The position numbers and the translations under genes are program-made. DNA of 64,000 nucleotides from Duganella sp. CF458 (GTDB lineage Bacteria; Pseudomonadota; Gammaproteobacteria; Burkholderiales; Burkholderiaceae_D). The notes beneath the pieces were generated by a model, which did no database searches, was not told the origin of the DNA, and saw nothing but the letters and a program-made list of their open reading frames with translations. Positions 44,759-57,601 of the stretch are shown here, in pieces. The DNA lies in NCBI RefSeq assembly GCF_900113115.1, contig NZ_FOOF01000008.1, positions 124,001-188,000 of the forward strand, written 5' to 3'. Within the stretch, counting starts at the first letter, position 1, and the number at the start of each line of letters is the position of its first letter.

Positions 44759-45904
44759 ATGTCTAAGGTTCGCAAGATGATATTGCTCGCGTGCGTGGCG
44801 GCTTGCGCCTCCAACGCCCAGGCCTATAAGCTGGACCCTTGGGCGTTCAAAGGCAACGCCAAGGCGGCGGCGGAAGAACGCGCCAAGGCAATGCGGGAAC
44901 TCGGCGCCGAGAAAGGTCACCCGAACGCCTTCTTTGATCCGGTGCACGAACAAATGACCTTACGCTCACTGGCCCAGGCCACGGCAACAGGGACTGCGGG
45001 CGTTGAGTTGGAGAAGCTGGCCGCCACCGACAGCGGGCGCAGCTTGCTGTATGGCGTAAGGTGGAACGATTCGCCGTATGTCGTGCGGACCGGGGCAATG
45101 TATTTGTTCTGCAAATTGAAGCTGCAGGCGACCAATAGCCTGCCATGTTGGGGATCGCAAATGCTGTATGGGAAGACGCACCCCAAAGTCGAAACCGACG
45201 ATCCGACCTTGCTGGCGATGATCGTTCGCTCACATTTTTACGATATGCAGTTCCTGCATGCCATGAGCGAGGAAAAGGTGGCAGCTACCGAGGTGCGCGA
45301 AAAGATACTCATGTGGGCCGAGCTGGTGGCCTTGATCCAGGCCGGGTTGGTGGTTGACGATACTCGCCTGGAACAGGTCGTGCCCATGCTTTCAACGAAT
45401 GCGAGGTTCCACTGGGCGAAGATTTTCCCGTCGCGCCCCCATCTGCGGGACAACAAGAACATGGCCAAGTGGCGCGTGGGCACCATGTTCCGGGCCGACC
45501 GCGATCGCGCGGCCCTCAACCTGAAGGATGTGGCGTTGGGAAGCTTCCTGCATATCGTCCAGGACAGCTATGCGGGTGGGCATGTGGAGCGGGAAGTCAG
45601 TGAAGGCGGCAGTTTTGCCTGGGGCACTGTCAAGGAGTTCCACAGCTACCAGGGCCAGGACGGCGACTGGCACAATTGCCACGACCGGAATCCGATCAAT
45701 GGCGCCTGGGCGGCGGCGATGGGCGAACCGCGCAACCCGGTCAACGTCGGCGCCAATATCATCCGGATCCTGCGCGCCGCCAGGCCGGCGACGGATGACG
45801 GCATGGAGGAAATGCGCAGCAGAGTCAGCGCAACCTTCCTGAATCTTGCAAATCCAGGCCAGGAAAGCACGACCGGGAACACCCGCAGGCCGTCTTGTGC
45901 TTGA
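44759..45904 (+). CDS. Exported phospholipase-C-like or S1/P1-like metal protein
   Basis: The 381-residue product has a signal peptide (ILLACVAACASNAQA) and metal-ligand-like segments: FFDPVHEQMTLRSL near residue 60 and ALGSFLHIVQDSYAGGHVER near 265, the HxxxD pattern of zinc-dependent phospholipase C and related nucleases. It ends with a possible His-containing region (DGDWHNCHDRN). I am not sure of the family. GGAGAC upstream of ATG. It is co-transcribed with the amidohydrolase. Confidence 0.65.
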   Translation: MSKVRKMILLACVAACASNAQAYKLDPWAFKGNAKAAAEERAKAMRELGAEKGHPNAFFDPVHEQMTLRSLAQATATGTAGVELEKLAATDSGRSLLYGVRWNDSPYVVRTGAMYLFCKLKLQATNSLPCWGSQMLYGKTHPKVETDDPTLLAMIVRSHFYDMQFLHAMSEEKVAATEVREKILMWAELVALIQAGLVVDDTRLEQVVPMLSTNARFHWAKIFPSRPHLRDNKNMAKWRVGTMFRADRDRAALNLKDVALGSFLHIVQDSYAGGHVEREVSEGGSFAWGTVKEFHSYQGQDGDWHNCHDRNPINGAWAAAMGEPRNPVNVGANIIRILRAARPATDDGMEEMRSRVSATFLNLANPGQESTTGNTRRPSCA

Positions 45905-45916
45905 CCGGGTGGCGGC

Positions 45917-46279
45917 CTACGGCTGCCGCTCGACGATGACGTAGTGCTTGCGGACCGGCTCAAGGACCTCGAACACCCCTTTGAAGCCGGCCGGGATCAC
46001 CAGCGCGTCGCCGGGCCCGGCTTCGGCGGCATGGCCATTTTCGTCGATCACCCGGCAGCGGCCTTCAAGAACGCAGAAATACTCATCCTTGTTGGGAGCG
46101 AAGGCGATGCGCCAGCTGCCTTTCCCGCAGGCCCAGATGCCGGCGTGGACTTCGCCGCTGGCATTGGTGAAATGGTTCCAGGTGGTGCGCTTGGGATTGC
46201 CCTCCAGCCGGCGCTCTTCGCGCGGGTGGTCATACTCGGGGGCCGGCAACTGGTTACGGAATTCGGTGATTGCTGTCAT
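45917..46279 (-). CDS. Cupin-domain protein (DUF861-like)
   Basis: The 120-residue single-cupin protein has IAFAPNKDEYFCVLEGRCRV and GDALVIPAGFKGVFEV, the two cupin motifs, but few metal histidines, as in the (S)-ureidoglycine aminohydrolase / DUF861 group. Function unknown. It follows RNase Z by 12 bases across a short tandem repeat. Confidence 0.85.
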   Translation of the reverse strand: MTAITEFRNQLPAPEYDHPREERRLEGNPKRTTWNHFTNASGEVHAGIWACGKGSWRIAFAPNKDEYFCVLEGRCRVIDENGHAAEAGPGDALVIPAGFKGVFEVLEPVRKHYVIVERQP

Positions 46280-46290
46280 GGTGTCATGGT
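46275..46290. repeat. 8-bp tandem repeat at the rnz-cupin junction
   Basis: Two perfect copies of GTCATGGT are followed by a partial third copy (GTCAT), covering the cupin start codon and reaching the RNase Z stop. On the minus strand it offers several out-of-frame ATG codons. Confidence 0.6.
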
Positions 46291-46291
46291 G

Positions 46292-47263
46292 TCATTTCAC
46301 GCGCGGGGCCGGCGCCAGCCTGGCCAGGACACCGGCGTTGAGTTCATAGGTATCGAAATCGCGGGCCAGCAACAGCGTGCCCTGGTAATGCAGCCGCGCC
46401 TCGGCTTCCACTTCGGCCATGCCTTCCGCGCTGTCGTAGCGGGCGCTGAAGTGGGTCAGTACCAGGTTCGGCACTTCAGCCGTGGCGGCGAAGCTGGCAG
46501 TGCGTTGGACTGAACTGTGCTGCGGACCGGGACCGACTTTCTGCAAAACGGCTTCGGTGTAGGTTGCCTCGTGGACCAGGATGTCGGCATCCCGGCAGGC
46601 TCCGGCCAGCAGCGACGGTGTGTCGTTGTCGCCGCCGATCACCGCGACCGCGCGTTCGACGTGTTCCGATCGGAACTCGGCAGCCAAGAGTGTCGATCCG
46701 TCTTCCAGCTGCACATCCTTGCCATGCTGGAGCAGGCCCCAGGCCGGGCCGGGCGGCACGCCGCGTGCGCGCAGGGCGTCACTATCAATCTTCCATGTCG
46801 TCTTTTCGAAGCTGAACTTGAAGCCGAAGCTTGGCGCGCGGTGCGACAGCGGGAAGCGTTCGATCGCCAGGCCATCCTGCCGGTGCACCAACTGCTGGCT
46901 GGCCACGTCGATGTGGATGATCTCGAACGTGAGGAAGAGCTCCGTGTGCAGCATGGTCGCATCGAGCCAGGCCTTGACGGGTGCCGGGGCAACCAGGATC
47001 AAGGGTTTCTTGCGGCCGTTCATGGAGGCGCTTGCGAGCAGTCCGGGCAGCCCGTAACTATGGTCGCCGTGGACGTGGGTGATGCAGATGCCCACCAGCT
47101 CGTGGACGGTGTGCGGAATACGCAGGAGCTGGTGTTGGGTGGCTTCGCCACAATCGACCAGCCACCAGTCGCGGTTCATTGTTGTGTGCAAGGCCAGCGC
47201 GGTGACGTTGCGCCGGATAGTTGGCACGCCGGATGAGGTGCCAAGGAAGGTCAGTTTCAGCAT
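46292..47263 (-). CDS. rnz: Ribonuclease Z, metallo-beta-lactamase fold
   Basis: The 323-residue product begins LTFLGTSSGVPTIRRNVTAL, the tRNase Z start, and has the zinc motif THVHGDHSYGLPGLL, a later HEATY motif and THFSARY near the C-terminus. It processes tRNA 3-prime ends or acts as the ElaC-like exo/endonuclease. Length is normal for the short form. First gene of a two-gene unit with the cupin. Confidence 0.92.
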   Translation of the reverse strand: MLKLTFLGTSSGVPTIRRNVTALALHTTMNRDWWLVDCGEATQHQLLRIPHTVHELVGICITHVHGDHSYGLPGLLASASMNGRKKPLILVAPAPVKAWLDATMLHTELFLTFEIIHIDVASQQLVHRQDGLAIERFPLSHRAPSFGFKFSFEKTTWKIDSDALRARGVPPGPAWGLLQHGKDVQLEDGSTLLAAEFRSEHVERAVAVIGGDNDTPSLLAGACRDADILVHEATYTEAVLQKVGPGPQHSSVQRTASFAATAEVPNLVLTHFSARYDSAEGMAEVEAEARLHYQGTLLLARDFDTYELNAGVLARLAPAPRVK

Positions 47264-47437
47264 GCCATATTATGCCGCATCGGAGCCGGTTCGTGGCCTG
47301 CGCGCGACAGGCGCCAAGGCCTTCGGGGCCATTTGATTGTCCTGGCGAGCCACGCGCTTGTGGCCGGGCGGGCTGGCGCTAAGATGAGTTGTTGGCTGGT
47401 CGACTCGAATAAATACTTCAATGATCGGAGACAATCT
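47264..47437. promoter_or_regulatory. Divergent gap between rnz and SGNH hydrolase
   Basis: This 174-base gap holds promoters for both directions; no strong element is visible. GGAG seven bases before ATG 47438 is the ribosome site for the hydrolase. Confidence 0.35.
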
Positions 47438-48517
47438 ATGCAAACTCGCATCCGCAACACGCTTCTGGCCGCAGTCGTCTTTTTCACCCTGGCGGGGCAA
47501 GCAACCGCAAATACCCTGACCCAAAACGTATCCTGGACCATCGACCGCGCCGGCACCACCGCCAAGTACCGCGTGGTGGCCTATGGCGATTCGATCTATG
47601 CGGGCTATAACGGTTCGATCACCAGCGCGGCCAAATACTCGGCGCCGACGGTGGACGCCGAATACCTGTCGGCGGCATGGAATGCCGACATCGAAAGCGT
47701 GCGTCGTGCCAAATCCGGCGCCGTGGCTTCCGATGTCTACAATAACAAAATTGTTGCCGAGCGATCTTACATGCAGGCCAGCAATACCCGGGTCGTCACG
47801 TTCGAAATGTGCGGCAATGACGGGTTGCAGGCCCGCTCCGCCTTCAAGGGGCAGAGCGGCACTTGCGACGACGCGGTGCTGACTGCCGCCGAGAACAGCT
47901 GCAAGACCTATGTCGCGGCAGCCATGGACTACATCAACGCGAACGCCTACTCGGGCGTGAAAGTGAAGGTCATCTCGAACCTGCACTATCCAGGCTACTC
48001 GGCGGACAACGTGCAGAGTTCCTGCAAGGACCCGAATACCGGCGCCACCGTCAACATGCAGCAGAAATTCCTGCCCGCGCTGGCACGCATGAACTTCATG
48101 ATGTGCGATACGGCGCGCCAGAAGGGTTTCCAGTGCGCCGACAACTTCGCCCAATACATGGGTGCGGATTACGACAGCAATGGCGACGGCATGGCCGATT
48201 CCGATGCGTTGCGCTATGTGGCGGGCGAGAGCCAGGCCAGCTATGTGACGCGCATTACGTCGACCTTGCGTTCCACCATCCGCGACGCCAACACGCACTT
48301 CGTATCGGCCGGCAGCAGCTATGACTACATCCAGTCGGACGATACGCACCCGACTTACACCGGCAGCACCGTGACGGCGGGGCTGTTCGGCGGCACTACC
48401 GGCACCGGGGCGCCGCGCTACACCTCCTTCAGTTCAGGCAAGAACCCGATCTGGAACCAGTTCGGGCATGAACGCATGGGGTGGGCGGTTTCGGTCTTCA
48501 ACACGCCAACGCCGTGA
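47438..48517 (+). CDS. Secreted SGNH/GDSL hydrolase
   Basis: The 359-residue product has a signal peptide (LLAAVVFFTLAGQATA) and SGNH blocks: VVAYGDSIYAGYNG (catalytic Ser), FEMCGNDGL (oxyanion Asn) and DDTHPTYTG (catalytic Asp-x-x-His triad end). Several cysteines (near 128, 142 and 154) may form disulfides. It could be a secreted esterase or acyl-hydrolase. ATG 47438 with GGAG upstream is preferred over 47333. The stop is coupled (GTGA) with the next gene. Confidence 0.85.
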   Translation: MQTRIRNTLLAAVVFFTLAGQATANTLTQNVSWTIDRAGTTAKYRVVAYGDSIYAGYNGSITSAAKYSAPTVDAEYLSAAWNADIESVRRAKSGAVASDVYNNKIVAERSYMQASNTRVVTFEMCGNDGLQARSAFKGQSGTCDDAVLTAAENSCKTYVAAAMDYINANAYSGVKVKVISNLHYPGYSADNVQSSCKDPNTGATVNMQQKFLPALARMNFMMCDTARQKGFQCADNFAQYMGADYDSNGDGMADSDALRYVAGESQASYVTRITSTLRSTIRDANTHFVSAGSSYDYIQSDDTHPTYTGSTVTAGLFGGTTGTGAPRYTSFSSGKNPIWNQFGHERMGWAVSVFNTPTP

Positions 48518-49143
48518 GTTCCTGGCGCCCCAGCCCGGGTTACCTGGCGGCGGCGCTGCTGCTGGCCGTTGGCGCGGCCAGCCTGGTGTTCTTCCTTTGG
48601 TACTTTGCGCGCGATGACGCGGCTGCGGGGGCTGGCCAAACGCCGGCCCCGGCGAATGTGGCGGCTGCCGGACGACCAGCCTCCGCCGCCACTGCCGCGT
48701 CAGCAGTTGCGCGCGAAGCCCGCCAGGGTCCCATGCATCCTGCGCCGGAAGGCGACGCCGATCCGACGCGCGACTTGCGCAGCTACGTCATGCGCGGCGA
48801 AAATCCGACCATGAACGAGGTCATCAAACGTTTGCACGAACAGGGCGTGCACACCGGCCTGGGGGCGTTCAACCCGCCCGGCACCAATCCGCCGGTGGTG
48901 GGACTGGCGGTGCCGAAAGACTTCGCGCTGCCGACGGGCTATGTGCGCCACCATCAGGTGACCGACGATGGCCAGGCGATTGAACCCATCCTGATGTTTG
49001 CCCCGGAATTCCAACTTTACGATGCCTCGAACCGGCCGCTTGCAATGCCGAAGGACCGCGTCGTGCCACCTGACATGGCGCCGCCCGGCTTGCCGCTGCG
49101 GCGCATTGTGATTCCTCCTCCTGCCGATAGCTCCGGACGATGA
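48514..49143 (+). CDS. Single-TM anchored protein of unknown function
   Basis: The 209-residue product has one membrane helix (YLAAALLLAVGAASLVFFLW) near the N-terminus, a low-complexity Ala/Pro linker (residues 35-75) and a conserved-looking C-terminal domain (NPTMNEVIKRLHEQGVHTGL, VGLAVPKDFALPTGYVRHHQ). I recognise no family. Start GTG 48514 overlaps the hydrolase stop, and its stop overlaps the Lnt-like ATG, so three products are translationally coupled. Confidence 0.72.
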   Translation: MSSWRPSPGYLAAALLLAVGAASLVFFLWYFARDDAAAGAGQTPAPANVAAAGRPASAATAASAVAREARQGPMHPAPEGDADPTRDLRSYVMRGENPTMNEVIKRLHEQGVHTGLGAFNPPGTNPPVVGLAVPKDFALPTGYVRHHQVTDDGQAIEPILMFAPEFQLYDASNRPLAMPKDRVVPPDMAPPGLPLRRIVIPPPADSSGR

Positions 49144-51551
49144 AGATACTTGCCAGCGTTCTTGCCAGTGCCGCGATGACTGCCCTGTATGCGCGCGGAG
49201 GCGCGGGCTGGGTGCTCGGTTTCGTGCTTCTCGTCCCATGGCTGATCGCGCTCGATGGGCGCCGGTCGGTTGCCGGAACGCTGCTGTGCGCCTGGGCGAT
49301 GTCGCTGGCCTACACAGCGGCCGGCTTCGCATGGTTCGGCGCGGCCCTTGGGCGATACACGCAGCTCGGCGAAGGGACGGGGATGGCCCTGCTGCTGCTT
49401 GCCGCCCCCTTGTTCCAGCCGCAGTTCTTTGCCTATGCGCTGGTGCGCTACGCGCTGGCGCCTTGGTACGGGCGCGGTGCGCGCGCGCTGGCTGCGGCGG
49501 CAGCCTGGATCGCGCTCGAGTGGCTGGTGCCGCGCATGCTTGGCGATACGCTGGGCTACGGCCTGTATCCTTCGCGCCTGCTGCGGCAGGCGGCGGATGT
49601 GGGCGGAACCGCCGGCTTGACGCTCTTGCTGTTGCTTGCCAACGAGGGCGTGGCGGCGGGCCTTGTGCGCTACCGCGAGGGCTGGCGTTCGTTCGCCAAG
49701 CCGTTGGCGCTGGCCGCTCTGGCCCCCGCCGTGCTGGCAGCCTACGGTGCGGTCGCGCTGTCGGGCATTCCAGCACCGGCTGGCAAGCCGCTGCGCATGG
49801 CACTGATCCAGGCGAACCTGGTTGATTATGAACGGCAGAGGCAGGAGAAGGGCGCCCATGCTGTCGTGCGGGAAGTGCTGGACCGGCATTTCGCGATGGG
49901 CTATGACGCAGTCACGCGCCAGCGTGCGGAGGCACTGCTCTGGTCCGAGACCGCCTATCCGACCACTTTCGGCAAGCCGAAAAGTAATTCGGGGGCGGAG
50001 TTCGACCGCGAGATCGCCGATTACGTCAATGCGGCTGCGGTACCGCTGGTTTTCGGAACATATGACCGGGATGACCGCGGCGAGTACAACGCCGCTGCCT
50101 TCATGCAACCCGGTCGGGGGCTGGTCGGCATGTACCGCAAGTCGCATCTGTTCCCGTTCACAGAGTATTTGCCTGCATGGCTGGACGGGCAGCTGGTGCG
50201 GCGCATTCTGCCGTGGGCCGGCAATTGGGTGGCCGGTAGCGGGGCCAGGGTCTTTCCGTTGCGCTTGGCGGATGGCCGCGAGATTCCCGTGTTGCCGCTG
50301 ATCTGCCGCGACGATGTCGACACCGGCCTGGCCGTCGCAGGTGCGCGGCTTGGCGGGCAGGTGATCCTGACGATGTCGAACGATTCCTGGTTCAGCGGCG
50401 ATGGACCTGGCGCGCGGCTGCACCAGGCGGCGGCCGCTTTCCGCAGCATCGAAACCCGCTTGCCGCAGTTTCGCGTAACCAGCAACGGCTTCAGCGCCGC
50501 GATCGATGCAAGCGGCGATATCCTGGCAGGCACCAAGGTCGGCGAACCGGCCCTGGTGATTGCCGATCTGCCGGTACGCTCGCCGGTGCCGACCCTGGTT
50601 GTGCTGTGGGGCGACTGGGTCGGGTTGGCATGCTGTGCCTTGCTTCTTGTGCTGACTGTCAGGCCGCTCAGCCAGGCGTGGCAGCCGCAGGGCGAGGGCG
50701 CCAAGGCGCGCGTGCCGCAGCCGGCATTCCCGATGCGCGTGGCGGTCTTGCCGCCGGCGGCGCGCATCGTTGCGGGTTTGCTGCGGGTGATTTCGCGGGC
50801 AGGCTTGCTGGGTATGTGCGTGGCCTTGTTGCTGAATGAACCGCTGCGCACCAACACCCTGGCGCAACTGCGCATCTTTGGCCTGTTTTTCCTGGTGCCG
50901 GAAGCGATCGCCTGGCTGGTGCTCAGGGCATTCTCGGCGCAAGCCTCGGTGAGTGAAGGGCGGCTGGTGCTGGCGCGGGGACGGCAGAAACTGATGCTGG
51001 GGCTGGCCGAGCTGGCTGCGATCGAGCCGTGGCGCTTGCCGGTGCCTGGCCCCGGCGTGGCATTGCGACTGCGCTCCGGGAGATCTCCGGGCTATGGGCT
51101 CGCGCTTGCCGACCCCGCAGCATTCTCGGCGGCATTGGCGGTGCACGGGGGGCCCCCTGCGGCAAAGGCGTCCGGCTGGCGCATGCTGGTGGCGCCGGCG
51201 ACGCGGCTCGATCATCCTTTGGTGAAGTTCGTCCTGTTGCCGCTGGCACTTGCGCTGCCAGCCTTCCACTTGCACCAGCATATTGCATATGGCAGCGCAC
51301 TGGGCGAGTTTTACAGCTTTGGCCTGGCGGCATACCTGGGCGCATTCGGACTTTGGTGGGCTGCCTGGACGATCGGTGTGGTGCTGGGGGCCGCACTGGT
51401 GCGCACGGTGATCGAATCCGCGACCATGCTGGTTGCGCTGTTGCGCCCGCGTGCTGCCATCGACGCCAGGCAGGGACTGGAGCGCATCGGGCATGCCGCG
51501 CTTTATCTTGCACTGCCCGGCTGGCTCCTGTTCAGGGTCTTCGGCGCATAA
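49140..51551 (+). CDS. Lnt-like CN-hydrolase with long membrane extension
   Basis: The 803-residue product is about 280 residues longer than normal apolipoprotein N-acyltransferase. The N-terminal half has about six membrane helices and a nitrilase domain with the Lnt triad: Glu270 in WSETAYP, Lys334 in YRKSHLFPFTEYLP and Cys389 in PLICRDDVDTGL. The extension (from about 520) holds further membrane helices around a soluble PH-like segment (LMLGLAELAAIEPWRLPVPG). It may transfer acyl chains to a novel acceptor. Translationally coupled to the anchored protein and SGNH hydrolase. Confidence 0.82.
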   Translation: MKILASVLASAAMTALYARGGAGWVLGFVLLVPWLIALDGRRSVAGTLLCAWAMSLAYTAAGFAWFGAALGRYTQLGEGTGMALLLLAAPLFQPQFFAYALVRYALAPWYGRGARALAAAAAWIALEWLVPRMLGDTLGYGLYPSRLLRQAADVGGTAGLTLLLLLANEGVAAGLVRYREGWRSFAKPLALAALAPAVLAAYGAVALSGIPAPAGKPLRMALIQANLVDYERQRQEKGAHAVVREVLDRHFAMGYDAVTRQRAEALLWSETAYPTTFGKPKSNSGAEFDREIADYVNAAAVPLVFGTYDRDDRGEYNAAAFMQPGRGLVGMYRKSHLFPFTEYLPAWLDGQLVRRILPWAGNWVAGSGARVFPLRLADGREIPVLPLICRDDVDTGLAVAGARLGGQVILTMSNDSWFSGDGPGARLHQAAAAFRSIETRLPQFRVTSNGFSAAIDASGDILAGTKVGEPALVIADLPVRSPVPTLVVLWGDWVGLACCALLLVLTVRPLSQAWQPQGEGAKARVPQPAFPMRVAVLPPAARIVAGLLRVISRAGLLGMCVALLLNEPLRTNTLAQLRIFGLFFLVPEAIAWLVLRAFSAQASVSEGRLVLARGRQKLMLGLAELAAIEPWRLPVPGPGVALRLRSGRSPGYGLALADPAAFSAALAVHGGPPAAKASGWRMLVAPATRLDHPLVKFVLLPLALALPAFHLHQHIAYGSALGEFYSFGLAAYLGAFGLWWAAWTIGVVLGAALVRTVIESATMLVALLRPRAAIDARQGLERIGHAALYLALPGWLLFRVFGA

Positions 51552-51586
51552 TCGCCATCATCGCCATCATCGCCATCATCGCCATC
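51551..51586. repeat. Four perfect copies of a 9-bp tandem repeat
   Basis: ATCGCCATC is repeated four times without a mismatch directly after the Lnt-like stop, filling the gap to the converging acylphosphatase gene (stop at 51590). Variable copy number between strains would be expected. Confidence 0.85.
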
Positions 51587-51589
51587 GTG

Positions 51590-51868
51590 CTAGAGCGTGG
51601 GGCGAATGTCGAAGGTGGCGCCCGGCGGCGCGGCTTCCGGATCGTCGGCCACGTGGACCTGGCTGACACGTGCCGCACTGGGTCCCTTGTGCGCCCAGTC
51701 GATAATCGCTTTCACCGCGTCGGCAGGACCATGCACGCTGGCTTCCACCGCACCATTCGCACGATTGCGCACCCAGCCGGCCAGGCCGAGCGCGCTTGCG
51801 CGTTCCGCCAGCGCGTAGCGATAGCCGACGCCTTGCACCACACCCTCGATCATCAGTCGCTTGGCCAT
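51590..51868 (-). CDS. acyP: Acylphosphatase
   Basis: The 92-residue product is a classical acylphosphatase with the phosphate loop EGVVQGVGYRYALAERA and catalytic Asn in GWVRNRANGAVEA. It hydrolyses acyl phosphates. The ATG at 51868 shares its A with the stop of the GGDEF gene (TGATG), so it is the last gene of the receptor-to-acylphosphatase operon. Confidence 0.93.
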   Translation of the reverse strand: MAKRLMIEGVVQGVGYRYALAERASALGLAGWVRNRANGAVEASVHGPADAVKAIIDWAHKGPSAARVSQVHVADDPEAAPPGATFDIRPTL

Positions 51869-52769
51869 CACATCCTCCAGTTGACGCGGTTGCGGCCCGC
51901 CTCCTTGGCGCGGTACAGGGCTGCGTCGGCCGCCTCGAACAGGACGGCCGAGGTTTCCCCGCCGCCCAACGGCAGGGTGGCGCCGCCGATGCTCACCGTC
52001 ACGACCGGAGCGGCAATCGACTGCTCGTGCGGGATCAGCAGTTGCGCCACGGCCTCGCGGATTCCCTCGGCCACGTACAGGGCCTGCGCGGCATCCGTCT
52101 CCGGCATCAGGATCGCCAGCTCTTCGCCACCGTAGCGTGCCGCGACATCGCAGGGACGGCGCATGGCATTGCGCGCCACACGGGCCACGGCGCGCAGGGT
52201 GCGGTCGCCGGCGGGATGGCCATAATGGTCGTTATACTGCTTGAAGCAATCGATGTCCAGCAGCGCCACCGAGATCGTGTGCGCGTGGCGGGTGGCACGC
52301 TGCCATTCGCTTTCGTACACTTCGTCGAAGCGGCGGCGGTTGGCCAGCTCGGTCAGGCCGTCGATATGCGCCAGGTGTTCCAGCATGCGGCGCTGGCGCA
52401 CCACTTCCAGGTGGGTGGCGACGCGCGCCATCACCACCGTCGTGTTGAAAGGCTTGGTGATGTAATCGGCGGCGCCCAGCTTCAAGCCGCGCGCCTCGTC
52501 TTCGGGCCGGCCCATGCCGGTGATGAAGATGACTTCGATGTGGGCGGTGGCCGGATCGGCGCGCAGGCGGCGCAATACCTCGTAGCCGTCCATGTCGGGC
52601 AACATCACGTCCAGCATCAGCAGGTCGGGCAGGTGGCGCTGGGCGCGTTCGATGGCCTGCTCGCCGGTCTTGGCAAGCAGCACCACGTATTCCGGCTTCA
52701 GCAGGGTCGCGAGGACCTGGCGGTTGATGCCGTCGTCATCGGCGATCAGAACTTTTTGCGTCTCCTGGG

Positions 52770-52773
<4 letters not shown>
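51868..52773 (-). CDS. REC-GGDEF response regulator (diguanylate cyclase)
   Basis: The 301-residue product has an N-terminal receiver ([12 protein letters not shown], phospho-Asp in [13 protein letters not shown], LysThr region YITKPF) and a C-terminal GGDEF domain with the active [10 protein letters not shown] motif and an RPCD inhibitory I-site five residues upstream. It makes c-di-GMP after phosphorylation, most likely by the hybrid kinase encoded immediately upstream. ATGA overlap with the kinase stop. Confidence 0.93.
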
Positions 52774-56236
<3,463 letters not shown>

Positions 56237-56243
<7 letters not shown>

Positions 56244-57601
56244 GGCTGCTGGTCTCCCGCCGGCTTGGCCGGGGCGCGGCCTGCCAGGCGCGCTTCCAGT
56301 GCATTCATCCATGCCGGGGCCTTGGGGTCCTTGCCCCAGCCGCGCACGGCGTGATCGACCTGGTTCAGTACCGTCGGCGGGAGTTTCAGAGGGCGGGTCT
56401 GGTCCATCAGGAATTTCACGGTGAACTGGTAGCCGAAGATGCGGGTGATCATGCGGCAGATCGAAAAGTTGGGGAACACCAGGCGCACCAAAGCATCGAA
56501 GCCGCGCACCATGACCATGCCGCCGATGAACAGGGCGCGCGACAGCAGGTTGACGCGCTGGTTGAGTCCCAGGTCGAGGCGGGCCGATTTGCCGCACAGG
56601 TAGCGCGTCAGCAGGACCGGGAACGGCTTCAGGATGCGCAGCGGGATCTGGTCCTGCATGGCCTTCATCAGGGCGGCGCCAAGCTCGGGCCGCGGGTCGG
56701 GCAGGTAGGGCGACAGGCGGGCGCGCGCCTGGATCTCGTTGAAGCTGGCCTCGGCCTGCTCCATGGTTTGCGGCATCAGGCCGGACTCGATGCCGAGGAT
56801 ATGCCCGACCACGTTCCAGGTGTGCAGGTAGGCTTGCTCGTCTTGCTGCGGCAAGCCCAGGCCAAGCTTGCGCAGGCCGCGCAGGAAGATGTAATGGAAG
56901 GTGAGCAGGGTGTACGCCAGTTCTTCCTGGTTGCAGGGCAGGCCGTTGGCGGCCACGTCCCAGCCGTTGTTGTACAGCGTGTCGTGCACGTTGCGGCAAG
57001 GCGCATCCAATGGTGCCACGGCGATACCGCCATCAAGTACTGCATCGGAAGGATTGCCGCGCAGGATCAGGTGACGGATGGTGGCGTGGATCAGGCGCAC
57101 CTTGAGGATCTGGGCCACCCCCCCGCCTTCCGGCGTGGTGAGGCCGCCGTGCATCATGACCGGGAAAATCATGGCGGCCGTGGAGCGCACGCGATAATCG
57201 GTATGCGCCTCAAGCTGGCCGGCGACGTGCAGCACGCCGGCCAGGTCCGGCACCACATAGCATTCCGGCAGGCTGGCGCAGAACAGCAGGCTGCAGGACA
57301 GCATGCTCATGTCGAAGAACAGGTCTTCCGAGCGCGCGATCCTGGCGCTGTCGGCCCAATCGGGTAGTTTGGTTCCCGCCGCAAGGTAGGCTTCCAGTGC
57401 GGTGGCGATGGGCGCCGGCGTGCCTTCCGGCGCGCGCCAACCGGCTACGATGGCGTTGCTCTGCCATTGGCCGAGCAAGCGGTTGACGATCGCGATGGCG
57501 TCCCACTGGCTGCCGTCGTGGCCATGCAGGATGGCCGCGATGGTGTCATCGGCAAGCGGATCGGCGCGCAGGGTTGGCGCGATCGCAATGGGTGCGTTCA
57601 T
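56237..57601 (-). CDS. MpaB/DUF2236-family oxygenase-like protein
   Basis: The 454-residue helical protein belongs to the MpaB/latex-clearing-protein group, b-type-haem oxygenases that cleave isoprenoid double bonds. Visible marks are [19 protein letters not shown] (with the conserved Arg and His haem-site region) and [20 protein letters not shown]. No signal peptide, so cytoplasmic. ATG 57601 has GGAAG upstream; a frame to 57631 is unneeded. ATGA overlap with the carotenoid-type gene upstream suggests a linked isoprenoid substrate. Confidence 0.82.

Noticed and set aside
49017..51494. 825-residue open frame antisense to the Lnt-like gene
   Set aside because: Shadow of the real gene, which has an intact catalytic triad and coupled start.
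56244..56999. N-terminal 252-residue extension of the hybrid kinase frame
   Set aside because: It lies inside the MpaB-like gene; the signal peptide begins at the ATG at 56243.
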